Below, in pieces: positions 1-12,010 of a DNA stretch of 64,000 nucleotides. Each line of letters opens with the position of its first letter. Position 1 is the stretch's first letter. Under the pieces are notes generated by a model. The model was not told where the DNA came from, made no database searches, and saw nothing but the letters and a program-made list of their open reading frames with translations. Source of the stretch: Pogonophryne albipinna. Taxonomy: Eukaryota; Chordata; Actinopteri; Perciformes; Artedidraconidae. Both the position numbers and the translations under genes were made by a program. The stretch covers positions 23,362,543-23,426,542 of the forward strand of contig CM053248.1 of assembly GCA_028583405.1 (NCBI GenBank), written 5' to 3'.

Positions 1-247
1 TATTGTCATCTAACTAATATTTGTTGAGATATTCTATTAAAAAAGAAAAAGTTAACTTCAGGGTAACATCAAGTAAAATCAGGATCCCCAAGGTCTGGAG
101 GTTGGGGAACATTTATATATGTGTACTGTTTGCAGAGTGGTAACAAGATGATTGAGTGTAGAAGGATCTACGCAATCGAAATAACCATTTATTTTTTCTT
201 TTGTTGAGCGATACACTTCTGACACGACCTCTGTGTCCCTCCTCCAG
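1..247 (+). other. myo1d: 3' end of an upstream myo1d intron
   Basis: No coding sequence is visible. A pyrimidine-rich stretch near 190-245 leads into the acceptor CTCCAG at 242-247, which is followed directly by exon sequence. The codon split by this intron is completed by the first base of the next exon (AG|A or similar, giving Arg in other myosin-Id proteins). Confidence 0.7.
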
Positions 248-455
248 ATACAAGATGATCTCAGAGTTTACGTGGCCAAACCATGACTTGCCCTCTGACA
301 AAGAGGCCGTGAAGAAGCTCATGCAGGGGTGTGGATTCGACCACGACGCGGCCTACGGCAAAACCAAGGTCTTCATCCGCACTCCACGAACGCTCTTCAG
401 CCTGGAGGAGCAGCGGGTGGAAATGGTCCAGAGGATCGTCCTCTTCCTCCAGAAG
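248..455 (+). CDS. myo1d: myo1d exon: end of motor domain and start of IQ1
   Basis: This is the first myo1d exon in the window: acceptor CTCCAG|A, donor AAG|GTGAGA. After one base of a split codon it encodes 69 residues starting [36 protein letters not shown] is the conserved end of the class I myosin motor (converter region, before the lever arm). The last residues, VLFLQK, begin the first IQ motif, which continues in the next exon, so intron 1 cuts the IQ motif after the lysine codon. The exon ends in phase 0. An open frame begins upstream at 201, but the in-frame ATG there is intronic: homology to other myosins starts exactly at the acceptor. Confidence 0.93.
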
Positions 456-2745
456 GTGAGACCACCTCATATTCGCTTATGAAGCCAGATACTGATATGA
501 CAGCTTCAAACTGCAAATTACTGATGCAGTATTGCTCTGAGCTCATGGGAAATGCAGAATTTAGGAAATGTGTTTCTACTTATATATCAAAAGCATTAAG
601 AAGCTTCTGATTTATTAAATGTCTCCCTTTTTTTAAAACATGGATATCCTCTCCCTGATTTTCCCTTAAATTTAAACCAGGGAACCAAATTAACAACATC
701 CTTTTTTATAGCTCTCATTGAAATTCACCAGCCCTGGCTATGCATATGAATAACCTTGGAGACTAGAACAACTCTACTCAACTCTTTACACAAGTTTTAC
801 AGGCGCTGAGGTATTTTTGGAGCTGATATAATCCTGTATTATTATCGGTGGAATGTTATATCTCTCATGACGAATGTCTCTGCCTCTCCTTCTTTCTGAG
901 TTTCTCCCACGCAGCTCCTGTAAAGTTGTTATGTAGGATAAGTTGAATTTAAATTAAAAAATGCTCTTTGTAAGTGATTTAAAAAGCTGCAGAGTAATCC
1001 TAACATCATCTTCCCAAGTCAGTTGATGTCCTTGGTTTGACGCCCATTAGGTTGAGCACTCAGACTTCATCTGTTGTGAAAGGATTGTAAATATGAATGG
1101 ACTAGATAACCTGAGCATATTTTCATTTAAACTAGTAACTGTCAGTGTGGTTAAAGTACAGCAGGACTGTGTTTTTTGTATTAATTAGAACAACTGACTA
1201 ATTCTGATGAAATGTATATATTTGTTTACATGACATCACTTACAGTAAATATGGCTACTGACTTCTATCCAACGTGACTTAAGATAAGCACATTTAACCT
1301 TTTTTAGGGAGAACTTAACTATCAAAACAGTGTAGTGTTTACCATTTCATGTTCTCTTCTCATGCTCCGCGAGACTTGCATTTATGAATATCGAATCAGA
1401 TTTCTTGTCCAGCCATTTGTAAACTGCTTTTTGGTTTAGAAGCACCAACATCCTGTTCAGCAAAACAGCAAGAATTTGAAATAATGTGTTTAGGCCACGG
1501 AATAAACAACGAAGATCTTAAATGATCTGCATTTTCATATTTCAACATTATATAAATATAATATGTATTTGTTGACAGTCACCTTTGTGCCTGCTTGCAG
1601 ACTGCGCCCTCCCTTTTGTCTTTGCTCTCCAAAAATAGCTTTTTTTTAAAAGTGTAATCATCAAGTGTCCCAGTAAGGTGTTCCATCATAAGCATCCAGG
1701 ACAATTTAGGTTTAGGTTCTCAACTTTTGTGATTTGGAATCATGATTTATTTTTATTTTGGTGGGATTTCTGGAAATGTTTACGATTCATACAAAGAATG
1801 ATTTTTGAGATGATGGTACTTTTTCATCTGAGCTAATATTGTGTTGGCTTGGGTGTGGCCACATGCTGTGCATTTTCATACGAGTCCCCTGCTGGATGCT
1901 TGTTCTGCTATGAATATCTATCACTCTTTGTGTGTCTCTGTCTTCAGTATTTGGTAACCCCATCATGCATCAGTGGTACGACGACACCTTCAGGTGACAA
2001 TGTCAGTGTCTCGGTGTGATTATGGTGCATGCTCTGAGATGTGTTGTACTGGCGTGCAGCGCAGACTTGTGTTACTTTGAATAGATGGAGAGAGTGGTTT
2101 GTAAACACAGTGTACGCTGTGCCTGCCTGTCACATTTGAAATGCAACATGCCTGGAAGCTTTAAAATGGCTGACTGACATGCAGTTTTTTCAAAAACATC
2201 AACGCTTGAGCATACTGTACATCATCTGCTGCGGCTCCTGAGCACTATATTCTACCCCCAGGACCCATATGATTGACACTTTTTTAAACCATTATTATTT
2301 TAGAATCATGTTTGCACATTCCTCCACACTAAGTCTACCTTTTTCAGGGAGTATCTCCCAGCTCTCAGACATGAAAGGGTTTTCCAGCCAAATTAACTCC
2401 TGCAGCAGATTGATTGCTCGACCTTTGTATTGATCTGTGTGACCCGTTGCGGGCTCTTCACACGGACATGTTCCCTCCACCTCTCCCTCAGGAGAATCCT
2501 ATCTTGCATCTACCAGAATGAGCAGGCATCAATAACCAAGGGAAAGCCCAGAGGAATTTGCCGCTTTTCCACCAAAACAAACATCACAGCAGCAGCAGAG
2601 GTCTCAGGAGGCAGCGTGTTTTAATGTTAAGGCCAAACACAAAGTATAGCTTCTCACACATGCCATACTGTATATGCACTCACTGACCTGCATTCTTGCA
2701 AATGTCCAACAGGGGGCTTCTCCCCTGATGTAAACATTCAAATGT

Positions 2746-3356
2746 TTAACTGTTGTGTTGTGTTCAAAAACTGTTACCGTTCATGGTGTTCGCGGGTCAA
2801 TTTTTGACCCATGATTTATCTCAGTCCAAAACACTCAAAAATAATGACTATCATCCAATATTGTTTGAGCTACATCATAACTAACTTATTATGCATTCAT
2901 AACCATACACTGCTGTTGTAATTTTATTTTAATGGCCCCAAAACACATCACACCACATATTTAAGTAAAACATGTGATTCAATTCACTCATTATATTTCC
3001 TATAGTGAAGACAGTGAATAATACAATCTCTAAAAAAAAAAGTTTTAAATTATTGTTACAGTGGATGAAGGGGGTGGGGTGTCTAAAGTCAAAGGTGAAT
3101 CTTGATTGTGCCAAATTTGATCCTGAGTCACCCCCGACAATGCTGCAGGGTCTTCCCAGACCCAAACACCAAATTATACACTTTTTTAGAGACCTTCAGA
3201 CTTGGCTAAAATTGTCAAAATCAGTTGTTCAGTGTTTATATAGCTGTTGTGGAGGATATCATGAAGCCTTGTTCCGTTAAAAAAACTAGAGCATGTTATT
3301 ATATAATTTGAACTTGAAACGGGTCACGGGAGACCCGAATACAACATAAGGGTTAA
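2746..3356. mobile_element. TTAA-ended MITE, piggyBac-like
   Basis: The ends are TTAACTGTTGTGTTGT on the left and, read on the other strand, TTAACCCTTATGTTGT on the right. They form imperfect terminal inverted repeats that start with TTAA, the piggyBac target site. Just inside both ends lie GGGTCA/TGACCC motifs, a signature of a common fish MITE. The 611-bp interior has no transposase. Superfamily is inferred from the TTAA ends and the TGTGTTGT terminus only. Confidence 0.55.
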
Positions 3357-5103
3357 GTCTACCAACAATTGACACTACTTCTCAGTGGAATCATTTCCAC
3401 AGTTTACATTCTTCTGAGGATTTTAAGGTCTCAATCGCTAGTTCCAAGTATTCGTCCATGTTTGTAAATTATGATCTTGTGATTGACAAGTTGCGTCCAT
3501 GGTTTTGACAAGTGTGGGTGCCTTGTTTTAGTTTTCTGTTACCCTTTTCAAAATGCATTACACCTCATGAAAGGCAATTGTGGTTGCCTAAAAATGTCTT
3601 GTTTATGGCTCAGTTATACTTTACTCCACACTATAGTTGCTTCTGGTTCCAAAAAGAGGCTTCAAAACGGTGTCAGTGACTCTGTCTACTTGCTAAATAC
3701 TGCCTTTAGGTCCCTGACCCACAACATTAAATAGTGGTGTTACGGTAACACTGACTCCTATATCTATTAAACTGTTACTCAAACAAACAACCCAGTGCGA
3801 GTCTGAGCTGCTACGCCAAGCAATCCCCTTATCAGCACCTGGCACACCACACAGCCTTATGCCAGTTTGGGACCTGCAGTGCCAGCACTGTCAGCCTGTG
3901 ACTGAAGCTCAGACACACTTCTTGGCCCTCCGTCTGCCTCATGGATTAATAATAATACCACTTAGTTTGCCCCATCAAACAACAAAAAAAACAGATTGAG
4001 AATACACTCCCTTCCATAAAGACACATGGAGTTGCCCTTGTAGTGCCACTGTCCACTGCTTGTCTAAAAATAAAACACTGTCCTATTCAACCCGTTTATA
4101 TTACCATAACCTCTCCTCCTTTGAGAAGGGGTGGAGTAGCTGGGGGCATGGAGTGGATGAGTGTCCTTCACAGCTCCATTTAATCCTGCCATTATCTCCT
4201 TCCTTCAATCACTTCTTCATGTTTATTCCTGATGCGCGCTAGCCACGTTCAAATCTCTTAAAGCTCTCTAAATCATTGCCCCTTAAAGAACATTTCAACA
4301 GGAAGAATGGCTGAAAAAAGGCACACAATCCAACATAAATACAGATGTTATAAATTATACATAAGCCACCCCCACCTTCGTTCTGTGTTCAAATGAATAT
4401 TTCATAAATCCAAGCTCAGCCATCCACATCACGAGAAGTGTCGGCGCTTGTCAAAGTGGGTACGATGACGAGAAGATAACACCCCCCCCCCCCGTCTCTC
4501 GCGTATTCTCACCCGCCACCTTAATTGCTTTCCAAAGCTTTACATAGTCTCCCTGTAGTGGTGCGTTTAATAGACATGGCGAGTGTCCTTTCACAGCATG
4601 GCCACGTGGGGTTTTGTCTTAAAGGATAAAGAGCATTATTGTTTTTTGTGTTGTGTCTTGAGGCAATACAATGTGCAGTAAATCTTGCTTTTGTAGAGTC
4701 TGACTGAAGTGCAAAGGGTGTATTCTGTGGGTATCTGCAGCCTTTTTGTGAGTAGCAGGATACTTAATGCGAGGCCAGCAGTGCTCTTCTCTGCTTAACG
4801 GTCCAGGACTGATCTGTCTCCGGCTACACCTCAGCAGAAACGTGATCTGTAATCCTCTGATCCCCCTCTGAACCTGCAGAGTTTAAGCTATCATCTCCTC
4901 CAAAGAACTTCAGTAAGAACACGGCCGCAGATCAAAGAGCGGTTTCACTTCTTTGTAACAATTATGCCGCTGGATTTGAACTGAGGAAATGTGCTTCCTC
5001 TGTTCTGAGAGAAACTTGTGATGTGATGTTGAAACTAATATATATCTTTTTTAAATAATTAAATGAATAAATGTAAAAAAAATATTTAAAAGAAAACATC
5101 ATT

Positions 5104-5868
5104 ATTGGGATGGCTCAGTGGTTAGAGCGGTAACTGCTTCCTAGTAAGCCGGTTCGAATCCATACCCGACCGAACGATCAGGCAATGTCCTCTCCTCTGT
5201 CTCCACTTTTCAACTCTTACGGCCCGTCTACACTACAGGCATCAAAAAATCTTGAAACTGGGCGTGTCTGAAGCTTGGCGATTTCTCGCGAGCAACGCGA
5301 CCAACAACCAATCACATGAATCTCCCGCCCCCGACATACAAAGCAATAGCAATGTTAAAACGAAGTAAACTGGATATAAACTCCCCAAACAGGCGAAAAC
5401 CTACCAGTTTCACCCACTGTCTCTGCCACCTCCCTCCATGCCTCGCTCCTCCGGTTTGTATCCCGGTAAATAGTTCTGGTCGTAAAGAACCGGGTGATTT
5501 GCTACCGTAATTTCTCGTTTGGAATATGAGGAAATGAACTGCGGTCTGGCTCTCCCAGCTTGCACGCGGTTTGATTGGCTAGCGCTTGTACTGGCGGGAA
5601 TTGCATAAACGGGATTTGATTGGCTGATGCCAAGCATCGAGCCTCAAAAGTTGAACATTGTTCAACTTTTGATGCCGATAGATGCTCGTGATGCTTGCAA
5701 AGCCATGCCATGCTCCCCACAATGCAGTTCGGCGAAGATTAAAAATCTTCTACGTCACCCCATTCAAATGAATGGGCGAAGCGTTGAAAGCATTTTTCGA
5801 TGCCTGTAGTGTAGACGGGCCGTAAGAATCTCTTATAAAGGCCTTCTCTGGCCCAAAAAGACCTTAGA
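5104..5868 (+). repeat. tRNA-derived SINE interrupted by a TIR element
   Basis: Positions 5111-5121 (TGGCTCAGTGG) match the pol III A box and 5151-5161 (GGTTCGAATCC) match the B box perfectly. The spacing and flanks look tRNA-derived, but the sequence cannot fold into a complete tRNA: the acceptor ends do not pair and it runs on into a SINE body. The body stops at about 5214, where a TIR element starts, and appears to resume at 5828 (CTCTTATAAAGGCC, then a short A-rich end). The internal promoter reads in the plus direction. Confidence 0.6.
5215..5827. mobile_element. 613-bp non-autonomous DNA transposon with 29-bp perfect TIRs
   Basis: The left end, TCTTACGGCCCGTCTACACT and onward to CAGGCATC, is the exact reverse complement of the right end (GATGCCTGTAGTGTAGACGG and onward to TAAGA). 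Inside, 5645-5656 and 5660-5671 form a 12-bp hairpin with a 3-nt loop, and the sequence is richer in CpG than its surroundings. There is no transposase ORF. The target duplication is unclear: AACTCTTA on the left against ATCTCTTA on the right is 7/8, but it does not sit symmetrically on the inverted repeats. I therefore leave the superfamily open (hAT or PIF/Harbinger). Confidence 0.7.
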
Positions 5869-8800
5869 AAATGAACTAAAACATAATTCTAGTCATTTCA
5901 AGGGAGGAAACGTATGATTCTTTTAACGAATGATAAATCTGCTTGTTGGTGATAAAACCTTACACCTGAATGAATAATAAACAACATGGAGGATGAATAA
6001 ATCCAACAAGTATTCACAAATTAAGAAGCTGGACCTTTTTTTCATGATTAGCTATTCAAATAGTTACAGTTTTTTGGGTTCATATAGGGGTACTGAACAC
6101 AGGTAGTGCTCTTCAGTAAGACTGGGTCCTTGGTTTGAATGGTATCCTGCAACATTTTAAAAGGTTTTCTTTCTTTTAATGCACATGTTCTACGAGGTAC
6201 GAAATGCCTCAAGTATACACACAATGCACTGTTGTCTAAAACTCAGAGTATAAATGTTCAGCCCTTCATTTTCTGTCTATCACCTTATCAATGAATCGAC
6301 TGTTTCAGCTCATTTCTTAGTCATTCTTATTCTTAGTCATTAGGTAAGGCAGGACACTCAATACAGTGAATCATGTGTAGACTGTATTGTACAGCACTAA
6401 TAATAATCTATAAACTAGCTATGCTGATATTTAGAAGCTTATATTGCATGTACATAATACTATGCGCAAGAGCTATACAGATTCTGCAATGACTAGCTCT
6501 TTTACTTTACGGATTTATAGGTGGGATAGTATTCTGTATTCATGCTTTACTTCCTCAATAAGTTGATGTTATTGTGCCATTCAAACATGTTTGTTTAGTG
6601 TGTGTTACTTCCAGCATATACTGCTTACGATCGCACATTTTCTTCCAATCTATTTAGTCCAGTCTCATCTAATTGATGGATGGGCGTCGAGTCATCCAAT
6701 TTCACGTTCAATACTGTGCCTTCTCATTGCTGTTGATTGTTCAAGACCATTTTAAGCACATTCGTTTAACATTATTGAGAGTATTAGCCCAGCGCTAAGA
6801 TTTTAAAGTGACATAACACCAGGCGTTATGATTAAAATACTCTTTGTATAGTGGGGCTAGTCACTGGTGAGTGTGCTTGGACTTTATTGATTTATGATAA
6901 TGACTGCTGGCCCGTGCCTGGGCCCAATGTCTCCCTATGACAGGCTGTGGTCAGAGCACGTTGCAGCCTCGCTAATTTGTGTCCCCTGCTCTGGATTCGA
7001 CCCCCCCCCCCCCCTCTGCCCACCGCGTGCATCGAGCATGTCACTGGAAAAGCAGCTCAATATCCCCAGAGGATGTGGAAACTCAGCGGGCTGCAGTCGA
7101 GTGTGTCCACGCTGCAGACCGGCCTATCTGTCACTTCATGGAGGAATTACGTCATGCCTCCACCCCTAACTCCCTATAGGTGACATCAAGGTGAAGGATT
7201 GTTTTAGTGTTACAAGGCTCAACAATGATGCCTTCCTGGGGCGAGTAAAATTCCACGAGTAAATCCACCCTTTGTCCCATCGTACACACGTCATTTCTTT
7301 CAAGATGATATTTATGCAGTTAGGAGCAAGTATGAGAGCAGGGCAGATACATCATGACCATGTCTTTTTTATAATAATACCATAGGGGCAAGTTTACTTT
7401 GTGAAAAGCAGATTTCTAATGTTATCCAGATAAGAATGAACCCTATAAGAACTTTTAAATTGCCAACACTGCAGTTCAGGTAATGGCCTTTAATTAGAAA
7501 TGCAGTCCCAATACTTTTCAGATTCAAAAGATAGCCAGTAATAGGACTTTCTCTCTTTCTCTGCTCTGCTGAACATCCCAACCAACCCAGCTATCACCAG
7601 TTGTCCTGGCTCCGGTAATATATGAATGCTTTTACTCAGTGTGCATTTCAAAACCAGCCCCAGCAATCTGTCCCGCTTTGTTGCGACAAAGGATTCCCGA
7701 TCTGGCTTTGATGAGCTCGTAAATCCCGGGGCCAGGAGCGCGGCGAGGGCAGGCTCCATGATGGCAGGCTCCATGATGGCAGAGTCTCTAAAAGGATGAT
7801 CAGGTGGCTTTATTGGCCAGGAGAGTGAGGGGGCAGACCGTCAGGGGCCCTGTATTTGGCTTGATTTACGCACATTCCCCCGAGTGTCGTCTTCATCAGC
7901 TCACCAGCGTCATCGCAGTCTGCTCCACTGGTTGAGAAGCACAAACTGTGTTTATGGTGTGTTTATGTGCCTGTGTGGGCGGCTGGATGGCTAACCTCTC
8001 CACCTGTCACACATCTTAATGAGGCTCCAAAGACAGCAGAGACATTTTATATCTGCTCTCATTGTTGCTTTATGGTCTTTTTATTTTATTTTGTGCTCCA
8101 GCCCCAGTAGTTCACAGTGTAATTAGTGATGTGTTGCTTAGATCAACACAGTTGTTGATCTGGCAAAGGCCTGTGCACCATGTGGGTATGATCCTGGCAG
8201 CATCTTAACAAAGCTCTCACTGAAAATCCAATTTGGCTTCGTTTTGCTTTGTGTATCATATAAGCACATATGGGTTGGGACCGGTTAGGACATTATGTCT
8301 GTGTGTGAATGGGATGAGTGTGGCAGAGGGAAGAGGAGTCATTCACTGCTTCAGATACACAGGAATTGGATGCATGTTTAAAACGGAACTTGTGACATGT
8401 TATGAGTTTTTTACAGATAAGATCTTTGGGAAAGACAGGTCTGGATTCTCATGCTTCTCGGATGGTACTATTTCCCGAATTAGGAAGTCTAATGTGTGTG
8501 AACAACATGGAATATATATGTTGTATTGTATTAGTGCTAAACATTGATTGCTGTTTCTAAGTTGTTTTGACTTTCGAGAAGTCGAGAAGCACATTTTTCA
8601 GATTAATTCAGCAAAATGAGGGCAGCCCGGAAGGCCTATATCACAATGTTAACGAAAGGGAAACAAACATTTTGTTTCTGCCCTATGATTCGTCGAAGGC
8701 TCTTCCTTACACCACGTTTCATAAAAGTTGGGCTTCCAGTTTTTTCGTAATCCTGCTAAAAATCAGACAAACCGAAAACATTAAACTCTTGTAGGTGATG

Positions 8801-9794
8801 AGACAAAAATCGATAGAATGCAAATAAGCAATTTCTTCAACAAGTTGAAATGGAGGTCAGGGATGCAAAAATACCTTGAAGAGAAATCATACACAATTGC
8901 AAATCCATCGACATTGTAACCTGCTCAGCTCAACCTCTGCTTTCTATCACAATAAAGAAATAATGTAAACATGAAAAATTCAGCTACTGACATAATGAAG
9001 ATAAACACAAATCCTGTGGGCTTCACTTTGTAATTATAGCAAGATTCAGCCGAATAATACGACACTCACATCTCTGTTATTATGCTAGTGCTAAATTGAT
9101 TGCTAATACTATTCACGTCCTCCTGTGACACACGAACCCTGTTCCTCCTCATCAACTTACAGCCACTATCCATAACTTTAAATGTCCGCTCAGCATTATA
9201 AAAATTGGATTTATTTCGGTGTCTGACTTCCCCACACAAATCACATTTTATTCAAGGTTTGCTACAGCTATATTTTTGTTGCATTAAATTATACACTGTA
9301 GGTTATCAGCTATCCACTTTTGTTTTCAGTCACGCCATAAAACAGGAAATTAGTTTTTAAAGTATGTGAGAAGAATCCTGGATGAAAGTGTAATAAAAAA
9401 GCACAATATAAAAACAAGTTAAGTATTAAGGAGGAGCTCAAACACATAAAAGAGACAGTATGTTCACTCAAAAATCAAATGATGTATAAATCAGAATGGA
9501 TGGATATTTCTACAACATGTCTATCTACTAACTTTAAATTGTTTAAATCCCAATGTAAATGCTCTCAAAGTCCAGCATTTACACCAGGGCCATTTTGACA
9601 GTTATATTGGAACCCGCCTGCTCTTGAAGCTCTGCCTAATTTGCCGTAACACTCTGAATTCTGTCTGGATTTAAATGAAAGTAGCTGTTAACCTCGCTCA
9701 CAGAGAAAACTGATTTAGCTGAAGCCTGGGCTGAAAGTAAAGCCCATTTATTCCTCTCATCATGTGGGAGAGTCATGTCAGGGGTCGATTAGTG

Positions 9795-10225
9795 ATTACA
9801 TTACATTACATTGCATTTAGCCGACGCTTTTATCCAAAGCGACTTACAATAAGTGCGTTCGACCAACAAAATAGAAACTTGAAGAAAACAGAACATCAGG
9901 CTTCATAGAGCCAAACATTTCAAGTGCTACTCAACTGGCTTTAGATAAGCCAGCCCTTTATTAGTATATAAGTGCTTTGTTAATAGTTCTATCGCTCGAA
10001 GTGGAGTCGAAAGAGATGAGTTTTCAGTCTGCGCCGGAAGGTGTGTAAGCTATCTGCTGTCCTGATGTCAATGGGGAGCTCATTCCACCATTTTGGAGCC
10101 AGGATAGCAAACCCACGTGTTTTTGCTGATTGAGATGAATATGTAGTTGCTCCTTCTTTCTCACTGTCATCCATGAAGTATTAAAGAGAGAGCAGTGCGG
10201 GGGAAACGTCACATAAGGTCCTTTC
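9795..10225 (-). mobile_element. L2-type LINE, 5'-truncated 3' end
   Basis: On the minus strand, 10174-9989 reads a short frame containing LAPKWWNELPIDIRTADSLH and RRRLKTHLFRLHF. This is the familiar C-terminus of L2/CR1-group reverse transcriptases (WNxLPxxIR...LKTHLF). It is followed by the conserved fish L2 3' tail, TTGTAAGTCGCTTTGGATAA, and a terminal (TGTAA)n microsatellite at 9812-9795. The 5' side is truncated near 10225. It is a dead copy and not a host gene. Confidence 0.75.
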
Positions 10226-10329
10226 TTTTCACAGCCACATCAAAAATAACACAGGATTAGAGAAGCTTATTTTGTTTCAGATCTTGCTCTGTCAAATAAT
10301 CTTCCTGAGAGATGTCACTTGTGATGTAG

Positions 10330-12010
10330 TCTGTGTGGTCTAGACCCGGCGTCATGGGCGGGCCCCATGGGGCCGGGCCCGCCCATCCAGGATTTGGGCC
10401 CGCTGTTTTAATCAGGGCTGAATACAACATTTTAATTGTTTTATTATTATGTTCAGTGGCGGTTCCAGGGTATACTGGGGTAGGCTACAGCCATACCAAG
10501 AAATGGCTTAGCCCCACCATGAAAAATGATTTTAAAGTTAGCTAAATAAAGTCCGCCAACTCGCGCGGAGTAAATTGCACAGACAGCAGTAAATACCGAA
10601 GACTAGAAACGGTTTGAAAACTTTTGTCACTTCGTGATCGTCTTCTCAATAGAACATCTTTGATAATGTCTTCTGGCCAATCAGAATCACGATAACGACA
10701 TGGTGTTGTTGCAGGAAATCCCGACGGAGAATACTTTTGCTGTAGTAAATCTCTATATACATCGATACAACATTACGTGTTGATAGAAACACGTAATGAA
10801 ATAAGACCCCACGGTTTGATGATTGATAGGTGTGTGGGCTGTCTTTCATTTTGACACACAGAACAATGGGGGCTATCCACCCTTATCCACAATGTAAAGT
10901 AATTCACAGCCTCTTCCCTCTTCTCTCTGTGAGGAGCAGCAGGTTCAGCTTTCAGAACAAAGTAACAAAAAACTAAAATGGCATTCATTTTTTTAAATAT
11001 GTCGTGTAGTAATAGATGTATTTATTTTTCTTCTCAAGAGAGTACCAGAATGTGTATTTTATGTTAGTATTTCAAAAAATCTCGTGGGGGAGAATCCCCC
11101 CAGACCCCCTGCAGGGGTTGGGTTTTCAGCATGTCAACTCTTTCACATGGAGAAATTGCAGGATTGGCTCCAGGTCGCCCTTTTTATTTACTACAAGACG
11201 AATGTGCCTTTTTATTTCATACAGTTCAATTTGGATTGAGACAGGGAAATAATCTAAACCTCACGCGTGGCGTTTCACTGTCAAGGGGAGCGTGTATGTA
11301 ATTACATTGCAAATACTGACTTGAGCCCCACCACTGTATGGGTTAGCCCTACCATAGATTACCCAACACAAATACTCTGGAGCCACCACTGATTATGTTT
11401 ATTGTTGTTAGGCTATTTGTAGGGCTTTGTTTTTTTGTTTTTTTTGCTATGAAATTCTGAATGAAAGGCTGCGCGCGAGACTGGTTTTTCGCTGGGTTGA
11501 GTCGTGTGGGTTTTTGAGTGAGATGCGGCACAGCAGCCTGTCAGTTTACGCTTGCTAGTTTGGCTATTATCATTTATATTTATCTGCAACAATGGATATC
11601 AGGAAGTGGTTATACACTTGAAAGGAATATGGCAACTCAGCGCCAGATGCAGGCACATTAGAAGATATCAGTTACGTTACCAACGAGCTAGCAAGCCAGC
11701 CAGGGACAAGGGAGGCTGGCAATCAATTATATTTTGAAGAGAAATTGACTAAGCCGGCTCTCTCTCAAACTCCTGCTCTGTGCGCAAGCAGACCGCTGCA
11801 CACGCTCTATGCCTCGCTCAATCTCTCTCCCTTTCTCTCCATCGCTCAACCTCACTCCACCTCTCCACCCTGTGTGAGCTCAAGTTTGCCTGCGTGCTTG
11901 CCCAAGTTGGCACAGCGTTACAAATGTGCCACAAAACCAACCAATGGATGTAGCCTATAATAAGACCGTCAACAGCCTTATGGCAACCTAAACCCCCCCC
12001 CCCTTGACAA
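10330..12010. mobile_element. Older DNA-transposon remnant hosting a hAT insertion
   Basis: The flanks of the hAT at 10454-11391 share one character. On the left is a GC-rich block with a palindrome (GGCCCCATGGGGCC, 10361-10374). On the right is a block in which ATGGATATCAGGAAGTGG (11592-11609, MDIRKW) resembles the start of zinc-finger (ZMYM/TTF-type) hAT-like transposases, ended by an early stop. Outer boundaries are my estimate: I could not find clear terminal repeats. Low confidence in class, moderate in repeat nature. Confidence 0.35.
10454..11391. mobile_element. hAT element with perfect 8-bp target duplication
   Basis: The left end CAGTGGCGGTTCCAGGGTAT and the right end read from the other strand, CAGTGGTGGCTCCAGAGTAT, are inverted repeats. 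The element is flanked by identical 8-mers ATTATGTT (10446-10453 and 11392-11399). An 8-bp duplication with CAG...CTG ends defines the hAT superfamily. The 938-bp interior holds no transposase, so it is non-autonomous. A GC palindromic block near 11080-11115 resembles one in the hAT at 56485. Confidence 0.9.

Noticed and set aside
5106..5175. Functional tRNA gene
   Set aside because: A and B boxes are good but the acceptor stem does not pair and a SINE body follows.
9989..10212. Minus-strand host gene
   Set aside because: The protein is an L2 LINE C-terminus followed by the LINE 3' tail.
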